Origin: Planctomycetota bacterium
Lineage (GTDB): Bacteria; Planctomycetota; Phycisphaerae; UBA1845; PWPN01
Direction: 5' to 3'
Assembly (NCBI GenBank): GCA_016209665.1
Contig: JACQVT010000928.1
Coordinates: 1 to 5,841 of the forward strand
Length of the DNA: 5,841 nucleotides
In this document: one piece after another, positions 1 to 4,946 of the stretch
Position numbering within the stretch: the first letter of the stretch is position 1
How the letters are laid out: every line of letters starts with the position of its first letter
Position numbers and translations under genes: made by a program
Notes under the pieces: generated by a model
The model's input: the letters and a program-made list of their open reading frames with translations, nothing else
What the model was told of the DNA's origin: nothing
Databases searched by the model: none

Positions 1-1
1 C

Positions 2-496
2 CTGTACGCCGCGATGGCCACGGCGGATTTCTACATTGAACACGCCTGCTCTAACGGGGTGCCGATGTGGGACACGGGCGCGCCGAATCTGCATCGCCTC
101 GGCGATTACCAGAACCAGGCGGCTGATCCGTTCAATCCATGGGAGCCGGTGGACAGTTCCGCCGCCGCCATCGCGGCGCAAGGCTTGATCCGGCTGGGAA
201 ATAATCTGCGGTCGCGCAGCGAGCGAAATCACGGCGCGCGCTACCGTCAGGCGGGCCTTACGACTGCGCGGACGCTCCTCGAAGAACCGTATCTCTCCAC
301 GAATCCGAAGCACCAAGGCTTGCTGTTGCACTCGGTGTACCATCGACCGAACGGCTGGGACCACGTGCCGCCGGGCCGGCGCGTGCCCTGTGGTGAATCG
401 AGCATGTGGGGCGATTATCATCTCCGCGAGGCGGCTCTCTACGTGCAGCGGGTGGTGGAGGCCGGACCGTACCTGACGTTCTTCGGCAACGGATGA
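2..496 (+). CDS. GH88 unsaturated glucuronyl hydrolase, C-terminal part (5' end off window)
   Basis: This is the last ~165 residues of a glycoside hydrolase family 88 protein; the frame is open to the window edge, so the start lies upstream. Family members (usually about 370-400 aa, alpha/alpha barrel) remove the terminal 4,5-unsaturated uronic acid from oligosaccharides left by polysaccharide lyases, by hydrating the double bond. Visible hallmarks, counted from the first ATG at 14: 'NGVPMWDTGAP' near residues 14-24, the 'PVDSSAAAIAAQGLIRL' helix near 45-61, 'LLLHSVYH' near 103-110, and the closing 'CGESSMWGDYHLREAALYVQR' segment near 126-146. The two catalytic aspartates described for the family should lie in the missing N-terminal part and cannot be checked. 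The ATG at 14 is only an internal Met. The stop is followed 10 bp later by the cupin gene, so the two are probably co-transcribed. Family call is firm; substrate (pectin, ulvan, glycosaminoglycan or other) is unknown. Confidence 0.88.
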   Translation: MYAAMATADFYIEHACSNGVPMWDTGAPNLHRLGDYQNQAADPFNPWEPVDSSAAAIAAQGLIRLGNNLRSRSERNHGARYRQAGLTTARTLLEEPYLSTNPKHQGLLLHSVYHRPNGWDHVPPGRRVPCGESSMWGDYHLREAALYVQRVVEAGPYLTFFGNG

Positions 497-506
497 GGGA
501 GTCAAC

Positions 507-959
507 ATGATCATCGCGGACCTGGGCAAGATCGACGGCCGGACGTACCCCGCCCGTCGGCGGACGCAGAACCTGGTCGGCGGGGCTTCGCCGATTCAGT
601 TGAAGAGCTTCTGCATGGGCTACGTCACGCTGGACCCGCGCGGCGGCCAGGTGCCCTGGCACAACCAGGAGCAGGAAGAGGTGTACTTCATCGTCTCGGG
701 CGTCGGCGAGATGTGCCTGGGCGACGAACGGCAGACGGTCGTTGCCGGCCAGGCGGTGCAGATTCCGCCCGGCGTGTTCCACCAGTTGACGAACATCGGC
801 GAGCAGCAGTTGATCATGATCTACGTGTACGGTCCCGCGGGCGAAGTCGCCCACTGGCGGCAGGAGCTGAGCGGCACGCTGCCCAGAGCGGGCGTCGAGG
901 CCCCGCCGCTGCCGGGCGGGGCCTGGCCCCAGTGCACGGACAAACCGCAGGAGAATTGA
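507..959 (+). CDS. Small single-domain cupin protein, possibly sugar/uronate-processing
   Basis: A 150-aa cytoplasmic protein with one cupin beta-barrel. Motif 1, G(X)5HXH(X)3-4E(X)6G, is present at residues 46-65 as 'GGQVPWHNQEQEEVYFIVSG', but the second metal-binding His is Gln54 (H52, Q54, E58). Motif 2 is exact at 81-96: G-QAVQI-P-P-G-VF-H92-QLT-N. The predicted metal ligands are therefore H52, E58 and H92, with Q54 possibly substituting. The start is supported by AGGGAG at 496-501, five bases before ATG and overlapping the GH88 stop, which suggests translational coupling. The proline-rich tail after about residue 125 is outside the fold. Cupins of this size next to uronate hydrolases can be ring-opening or isomerising enzymes (KdgF class) or sugar sensors; the link to KdgF is inference from position and fold, not from a diagnostic motif. 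Fold call is strong, function weak. Confidence 0.85.
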   Translation: MIIADLGKIDGRTYPARRRTQNLVGGASPIQLKSFCMGYVTLDPRGGQVPWHNQEQEEVYFIVSGVGEMCLGDERQTVVAGQAVQIPPGVFHQLTNIGEQQLIMIYVYGPAGEVAHWRQELSGTLPRAGVEAPPLPGGAWPQCTDKPQEN

Positions 960-960
960 T

Positions 961-981
961 AGTGGAGAGTGGAGAATGGAG
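961..981 (+). repeat. Three tandem copies of a heptamer (AGTGGAG)
   Basis: Immediately after the cupin stop, AGTGGAG occurs twice head to tail, followed by a third copy with one change (AATGGAG). It sits in the 85-bp spacer before the oxidoreductase gene. The rest of that spacer shows nothing beyond the ribosome binding site. It is a purine-rich microsatellite that could vary in copy number; no function is apparent. Confidence 0.7.
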
Positions 982-1044
982 ACACTCGTCCCAGGTTCCC
1001 GGCTCGCACGGGGATGAAGTAACCGTCAATCACCGAGGAACAGC

Positions 1045-2199
1045 ATGGCCGCAATCAAGACACACACCGTGGGAATCATCATGAACGGCGTCACCGGGCG
1101 CATGGGGACCCACCAGCATCTGATGCGGTCGCTGGTGGCGATCATCCGGCAGGGCGGGGTCAAGGTGGGCACCGATGAGGTGATCGTGCCCGAGCTGACG
1201 CTGGTCGGCCGCAACGCCGCCAAACTGGAGAAGCTCGCGGAGATGTCGGGGGCCACCCAATGCACGACCGATCTCGCCAAGGCGCTGACCGATTCGGGCA
1301 ACACCGTCTATTTCGACGCCCAGACCACCGACCGGCGGGTGGGAGCGGTCAAGCAGGCGATCGCCGCCGGAAAGCACATCTACTGCGAGAAGCCGACGGC
1401 CCTGTCGACGGCCGACGCCCTCGAGCTGCACCACCTGGCCGAGAAGGCGGGCGTCAAGCACGGCGTGGTGCAGGACAAGCTGTGGCTGCCGGGCCTGCTG
1501 AAGCTCAAGATGCTGCGGGACATGGGCTTCTTCGGGCAAATCCTGTCGGTGCGCGGCGAGTTCGGCTACTGGGTGTTCGAGGGCGACACGATCCCCTGCC
1601 AGCGGCCAAGCTGGAACTACCGCAAGGAGGACGGCGGCGGGATCATCTTCGACATGCTGTGCCACTGGCGGTACGTGCTCGACAACCTGTTCGGCGCCGT
1701 CAAGGCGGTTTCGTGTCTGGGCGCGCGGCATATTCCGAAACGCTGGGACGAGAACGGCAAACCCTACGAATGTACGGCCGACGACGCGGCCTACGCGACG
1801 TTCCAGCTCGAGGGCGGCATCGTCGCCCACATGAACTCCTCGTGGTGCGTGCGGGTGCGGCGTGACGATTTATTGACCCTCCAGGTCGACGGCACGAAGG
1901 GCTCGGCGGTCGCCGGTCTGCGGCAATGCTGGATTCAGCCCGCCGCCGCCACCCCGCGGCCGGTCTGGAATCCGGACGTCGACAGCCCCATCAACCACTT
2001 CGACGCCTGGACGCCCGTTCCCTCGAACGTGGAGTACGACAACGCCTTCAAGGTCGAGTGGGAGCTGTTCCTGCGCCACGTCGTCAAGGACGAGCCGTTC
2101 CGCTGGACGCTCAAGGAGGGGGCCAAGGGCGTCCAGTTGGCCGAAAAAGGCCTCGAATCCTGGCAGAAACGCGCCTGGGTGGATATCCCGGAGCTGTGA
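1045..2199 (+). CDS. Gfo/Idh/MocA family NAD(P)-dependent oxidoreductase
   Basis: A complete 384-aa cytoplasmic dehydrogenase of normal family length. The N-terminal Rossmann domain opens with 'VGIIMNGVTGRMG' (residues 9-21), a glycine motif that also resembles dihydrodipicolinate reductase. The strand-2 end reads 'LVGRN' (53-57) with Arg rather than an acidic residue, which favours NADP(H) over NAD(H) (inference). The family signature 'GKHIYCEKP' is at 109-117, with K116 the expected catalytic lysine. The C-terminal domain has the D-X3-H pair, D203 and H207, in 'GGGIIFDMLCHWRYVLD'. Such enzymes oxidise or reduce a hydroxyl/keto group of a sugar, cyclitol or derivative. GAGGA at 1035-1039, five bases before ATG, fixes the start. 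It lies 85 bp after the cupin gene on the same strand and no promoter is evident in the gap, so it probably belongs to the same operon. An insert-like stretch at about residues 28-50 (between the first helix and strand 2) is longer than in typical members. Substrate is unknown. Confidence 0.9.
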   Translation: MAAIKTHTVGIIMNGVTGRMGTHQHLMRSLVAIIRQGGVKVGTDEVIVPELTLVGRNAAKLEKLAEMSGATQCTTDLAKALTDSGNTVYFDAQTTDRRVGAVKQAIAAGKHIYCEKPTALSTADALELHHLAEKAGVKHGVVQDKLWLPGLLKLKMLRDMGFFGQILSVRGEFGYWVFEGDTIPCQRPSWNYRKEDGGGIIFDMLCHWRYVLDNLFGAVKAVSCLGARHIPKRWDENGKPYECTADDAAYATFQLEGGIVAHMNSSWCVRVRRDDLLTLQVDGTKGSAVAGLRQCWIQPAAATPRPVWNPDVDSPINHFDAWTPVPSNVEYDNAFKVEWELFLRHVVKDEPFRWTLKEGAKGVQLAEKGLESWQKRAWVDIPEL

Positions 2200-2223
2200 T
2201 GCGGTTTTCGGAATCGCTATAAT
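2194..2223 (+). promoter_or_regulatory. Predicted sigma-70-type promoter of the DUF433/DUF5615 pair
   Basis: A perfect TATAAT lies at 2218-2223, unusual in this GC-rich sequence and located 19 bp after the oxidoreductase stop. Upstream, CTGTGA (2194-2199, 18-bp spacing) or GTGATG (2196-2201, 16-bp spacing) are weak -35 candidates, each with three matches to TTGACA. Transcription would start near 2230, giving a leader of about 28 bases before the ATG at 2258. The box also overlaps the ATG at 2222, arguing against translation starting there. Confidence 0.55.
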
Positions 2224-2255
2224 GGTGGACGGGGACAGGACAGCAGGAGCCACCA
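2223..2255 (+). promoter_or_regulatory. Short dyad across the leader of the antitoxin-like gene (possible autoregulatory site)
   Basis: TGGTGG at 2223-2228 is complementary to CCACCA at 2250-2255, separated by 21 bases. The left arm overlaps the end of the TATAAT box and the right arm abuts the ribosome binding site AGGAG (2245-2249) just before ATG 2258. The position suits binding by the encoded antitoxin or a leader hairpin, but six-base arms can arise by chance. Confidence 0.25.
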
Positions 2256-2257
2256 CG

Positions 2258-2500
2258 ATGAGCCCCGACACCGACTGGCAGAAGCGCGTTCGATCCGACC
2301 CGCAGGTACACCATGGTGACCCGTGCATCGTGGGGACGCGGGTCCCGGTCAGCGTGATCATTGGCAGTATCGCCGACGGCGACTCCTTTGAGCAGATCCT
2401 CTCCAGCTACCCGCAATTGTCGCGCGAGGACATCCAGGCCGCCCTGCATTTCGCGGCTGAGGCGGTCAATCGATTCGATCTCTCACCGTTGGCCGGCTGA
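2258..2500 (+). CDS. DUF433 family antitoxin-like protein
   Basis: An 80-aa protein of the DUF433 family (COG2442), small helix-turn-helix proteins usually found beside PIN-like DUF5615 genes and thought to act as antitoxins. The diagnostic core is at residues 20-34 ('GDPCIVGTRVPVSVI'), followed by 'SFEQILSSYPQLSREDIQAA' at 43-62, which carries the helical DNA-binding-like segment, and 'LHFAAEAV' at 63-70. The start was placed at ATG 2258 because AGGAG lies eight bases upstream and the resulting length matches the family; an in-frame ATG at 2222 would add 12 unconserved residues and falls inside the predicted -10 box. The stop is 6 bp before the toxin-like gene, so the two form a cotranscribed pair. 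Family call is strong; antitoxin activity is inferred from the family and the pairing. Confidence 0.9.
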   Translation: MSPDTDWQKRVRSDPQVHHGDPCIVGTRVPVSVIIGSIADGDSFEQILSSYPQLSREDIQAALHFAAEAVNRFDLSPLAG

Positions 2501-2506
2501 CCCAGC

Positions 2507-2899
2507 ATGCCCTGTCGAATCAAGGTCGACGAGGATTTGCCGGCAGATGTGGCCGCGCTGTGTCGAGCTGCGGGACATGATGCCACAACAGTTGTTGACC
2601 AAGCACTCACCGGAACCCCGGATGCGGCGCCGTGGGAGGTGGTCCAAGGCGAGAACCGGTGGCTGTTCACCGCCGACAAGGGTTTTGCTGACCTGTTCCG
2701 CCGGTTCCCCGTTGCCCAAGGCGGACTCGTGTTGTTCCGATTACCTCGCGAATCCAGGCAAGGGTACCTTCGCTTGGCGAGCGATCTGCTCGGCAGGGTT
2801 CCACTGAACACCGTGCATGATGCGATCGTCGTGGTCCGGCCCGACGCCATCCGTATCTACCGGCTGAGGCGGGACGGAGCTACCGATAGTAATCAATGA
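2507..2899 (+). CDS. DUF5615 family PIN-like protein (putative toxin nuclease)
   Basis: A 130-aa PIN-like protein of the DUF5615 / Mut7-C-like group, the usual partner of DUF433. The N-terminal strand 'IKVDEDLP' (residues 5-12) supplies acidic residues D8 and D10. The central 'PWEVVQGENRWLFTADKGFADL' (42-63) holds E44, D57 and D62. These are the acidic positions expected to bind metal in PIN-type ribonucleases, so the site looks intact. The C-terminal half (71-120) is the conserved 'GGLVLFRLP ... AIVVVRPDAIRIYRLR' sheet; the last ~8 residues are extra. No clear Shine-Dalgarno precedes ATG 2507, and the gap from the antitoxin stop is 6 bp, so translation is probably coupled, as is common for toxins. 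The 3' end runs 20 bp into the convergent pseudopilin gene. Family call is firm; toxicity and RNA target are not visible. Confidence 0.88.
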   Translation: MPCRIKVDEDLPADVAALCRAAGHDATTVVDQALTGTPDAAPWEVVQGENRWLFTADKGFADLFRRFPVAQGGLVLFRLPRESRQGYLRLASDLLGRVPLNTVHDAIVVVRPDAIRIYRLRRDGATDSNQ

Positions 2900-3806
2900 C
2901 GTACCGGTAATTCAGCAGGTAGTAGCCTGGGCCGGCAAGGTTGCCGCCGAACATGTTTTTGAAGAACTTGTACTCGGCGTGGGTGTCGAGGTAGAGGATG
3001 GTGTAGCTCTGGGCCTGTCCGTGCCAGCCGGATCGCCGGATGGGGGGGCTCGGAAAGACGGGGCTGATCGTCGGCCGGTAGAACAGGCGGTCGTACTCCA
3101 GGACGGCCTCGTAGGCGAAGAAGACCTCGCCGGGGCGTTTCCTGAACCTGCGGACCTCCCATTCCGGGTAGTCGGAGCGTCCGCTATTCCGTCCCAGGTG
3201 CAGGTAGTAACTGTTGCCGGTCAGGACGTGAACGGGTCGCCGTCCCAGGCCCGCTTTGTCCCACGCACCCGTCCGAGTTCCATCGGGGAACAACCTCGCC
3301 TCGGCCCGGTCCCAGTAGTCCAGGCCCTTGTCGGCCGGGCACGCAAACTCCGGCGTCGGCGTGTCCAGGCCGGCCCCGCGGTGCACGAACCCCGTCAACG
3401 GACGCACGAGCTTCTCGGGCAGCGGATTCCGGTCCTCGTCTTCCAGATACTGCCACAGCGCCCGACGGCCGCCATACTGCCACGGATACCCGAGGATTGG
3501 CCGCCAGTCGCCGCCCTCCTGGAGTTCCTCGGAGTACACGGGAACGTTGATCTGATAGATGCGCGACCAGTAGAGCTGATCGGCGGGCCCCGCGGGCATC
3601 CAGCCCCGATAGGCCTGGGCGTAGGCGACCATCCCGACGCCGATGTGATGGAAGTTGGTCAGGCAGACGCTGATCTGGCTCATCTGCCGGGCCTTGACCA
3701 GGCTCGGCAGCAGAATGACGGCCAGGAGGGCGATGATCGCCACCACGACGAGCACTTCAACGATCGTGAAGCCACCGGTTGACCGGTGACGCGAACGATG
3801 GCTCAT
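2880..3806 (-). CDS. Pseudopilin-like secreted/surface protein with prepilin N-terminal cleavage site (planctomycete type)
   Basis: A 308-aa protein with a type IV prepilin / type II secretion pseudopilin leader. A short basic leader (SHRSRHRST) ends at G11-G12, cleavage is expected between G12 and F13, and the mature chain starts 'FTIVEVLVVVAIIALLAVILLPSL' with the conserved Glu at +5 (E17) and one membrane helix at about 13-34. The next segment, 'KARQMSQISVCLTNFHHIGVGMVAYAQAYRGWMP' (38-71), corresponds to the conserved planctomycete helix. 'FACPADKG' lies in mid-protein and 'YTILYLDTHAEYKFF' near the C-terminus matches the usual 'vlyaDGH' segment with Thr replacing Gly. This places it with the very large planctomycete pseudopilin families (DUF1559-like), whose individual roles are mostly unknown. 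It is probably exposed on the outer face of the cytoplasmic membrane. No good Shine-Dalgarno precedes ATG 3806 and there is no upstream in-frame alternative nearby. It seems to be monocistronic with its own promoter. Its 3' end overlaps the toxin gene by 20 bp. Confidence 0.88.
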   Translation of the reverse strand: MSHRSRHRSTGGFTIVEVLVVVAIIALLAVILLPSLVKARQMSQISVCLTNFHHIGVGMVAYAQAYRGWMPAGPADQLYWSRIYQINVPVYSEELQEGGDWRPILGYPWQYGGRRALWQYLEDEDRNPLPEKLVRPLTGFVHRGAGLDTPTPEFACPADKGLDYWDRAEARLFPDGTRTGAWDKAGLGRRPVHVLTGNSYYLHLGRNSGRSDYPEWEVRRFRKRPGEVFFAYEAVLEYDRLFYRPTISPVFPSPPIRRSGWHGQAQSYTILYLDTHAEYKFFKNMFGGNLAGPGYYLLNYRYVIDYYR

Positions 3807-3850
3807 TGCTGCGGCCCCGATGAGACCTGATTCGGGCCGAAATGCCCCAC

Positions 3851-3882
3851 GACGCCATGATTATAGGCGCTCAAATGGCGTC
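3851..3882 (-). promoter_or_regulatory. Predicted promoter of the pseudopilin gene bracketed by an 8-bp inverted repeat (operator-like)
   Basis: Read on the minus strand, TATAAT occupies 3865 down to 3860, about 54 bases before the ATG at 3806, so transcription would start near 3853. The box sits between perfect arms GACGCCAT (3851-3858 on the plus strand) and ATGGCGTC (3875-3882), with a 16-base spacer. A dyad covering the -10 region is a typical repressor-site layout. No convincing -35 is seen at 16-18 bp spacing (TCGGCA at 3892-3887 is 21 bp away). The remaining parts of the 138-bp gap show nothing else clear. Confidence 0.5.
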
Positions 3883-3944
3883 GGAGTGCCGAAATGGGCA
3901 CCCAGACGGGCTCACCCTTATTAGATCGGGACCCCGAGCGGGGA

Positions 3945-4946
3945 TCAAGATGTCTTTTTTCGTCCGGCCAGGCTGGTTGCCCGACGGCTGGGCCGCGGCT
4001 TGACGTCCCCCAGGAACACCTGCGGCAGGGCGTCGATAAGGTCAGTGGCGATCAGCGAGACTTCACCCACCCGGACGGCGGCGCGGTCGCCGGCCAGTCC
4101 GTGGATGTAGACGCCCAGGATGGCGGCGTCCAGGCACGTCAGGCCCTGGCCGATCAGCCCGGCGATCACGCCCGAAAGCACGTCGCCGCTGCCGCCGGTG
4201 GCCATGCCGGGGTTGCCGGTTCGGTTGACGTAGACTGACTCGCCATCGGTGACGATCGTGCCCGCCCCCTTGAGGACAAGGACGGCCCGGGCGGCCGGAT
4301 CGGTGTCCTGGTTGAGACGGCGAGCGGTTGCCACGGCCATGGCCTGGCGGTCGGCCTGGATCTGGCGCGTCGAGGTGGACAGCAGTCGGGCCAGTTCGCC
4401 GGGGTGCGGCGTGAACACCGTGCGCGGATGGGCGCGGCGGTCCCAGCCCCGGGGCCGCAGCACCCCGGCCAGATTGATCGCGTCGGCGTCGATGACGGTC
4501 GGAACCGACGACCTGATGCGGAAGGCATCGACGAGCGCCCAGAACCGTGCAGCGTATAGCGAACCGCCACCCGTGCCCACGCCGGGACCGACGACCAGGA
4601 CGTCCGGCGGGCTGCCGCCGGCCGCGCCGCGGCCGATCAAGCCCCTCTGCCGAAGCGAACGGGTGGCGCCGGCGGGGTCGATCCGGCCCGCCCTCGTGGC
4701 GGGTAGCGGAATCGTGGTCGCACACGGGCACGCAGCGGCCACCGTAGGCAAGATCGGTTCCGGGACCGCGATCGTGACCAGGCCGGCCCCGCTGCGCAAG
4801 GCGGCCATGCCGGCGAGCGAGGGTGCGCCGGCCATGCCCACGCTTCCGCCGATGATCAGCACGCGGCCGAAGCTGCCCTTGTGGGCGTTGCGCTCCCGTA
4901 GCGGCAGCCGCGGACGGTCACGGATTCTTCGCGGAGCGGGCGGCAT
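3945..4946 (-). CDS. nnrD: ADP/ATP-dependent NAD(P)H-hydrate dehydratase (stand-alone YjeF C-terminal domain)
   Basis: This enzyme repairs damaged cofactor: it dehydrates S-NADHX and S-NADPHX back to NADH and NADPH using ADP or ATP, in the cytoplasm. The ribokinase-like fold is clear. With the start used here, 'AHKGSFGRVLIIGGSVGMAG' is at residues 21-40, 'DVLVVGPGVG' at 115-124, 'VIDADAINL' at 151-159, 'FTPHPGELARLL' at 178-189, 'VLKGAGTIV' at 224-232 and the signature 'GNPGMATGGSGDVLSG' at 244-259, with D255 the expected catalytic aspartate. The NnrE epimerase domain often fused N-terminally is absent. Start choice: the frame is open to an ATG at 5066, but the extra 40 residues are repeat-derived and unconserved. 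ATG 4946 has GAGG ten bases upstream and gives 333 aa, while ATG 4976 lacks a ribosome site. It overlaps the end of larB by 29 bp, implying coupling. The basic tail (317-333, 'KPRPSRRATSLAGRKKTS') is variable. Confidence 0.9.
   Translation of the reverse strand: MPPAPRRIRDRPRLPLRERNAHKGSFGRVLIIGGSVGMAGAPSLAGMAALRSGAGLVTIAVPEPILPTVAAACPCATTIPLPATRAGRIDPAGATRSLRQRGLIGRGAAGGSPPDVLVVGPGVGTGGGSLYAARFWALVDAFRIRSSVPTVIDADAINLAGVLRPRGWDRRAHPRTVFTPHPGELARLLSTSTRQIQADRQAMAVATARRLNQDTDPAARAVLVLKGAGTIVTDGESVYVNRTGNPGMATGGSGDVLSGVIAGLIGQGLTCLDAAILGVYIHGLAGDRAAVRVGEVSLIATDLIDALPQVFLGDVKPRPSRRATSLAGRKKTS

Noticed and set aside
258..854. Minus-strand open frame of 198 codons across GH88 and cupin genes
   Set aside because: Opposes two genes with clear family motifs; its translation is low-complexity Arg/Ala/Pro/His text typical of GC-rich antisense frames.
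1030..1830. Minus-strand open frame of 266 codons opposite the oxidoreductase
   Set aside because: Long only because of GC-rich codon use; no domain motif and fully antisense to a well-conserved gene.
2222..2257. Earlier ATG for the DUF433 gene
   Set aside because: It lies inside the TATAAT box, has no ribosome site and adds residues outside the family.
2979..3782. Plus-strand open frame of 267 codons opposite the pseudopilin gene
   Set aside because: The minus-strand product has a textbook prepilin leader and conserved segments; the plus frame has no recognisable motif or ribosome site.
3924..3946. CCCC-GAGC-GGGG hairpin just past the nnrD stop, considered as a terminator
   Set aside because: Stem is only four strong pairs with ambiguous alternatives, and no T-run follows on the minus strand. 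The T6 at 3955-3960 is on the wrong side and codes for lysines in nnrD.
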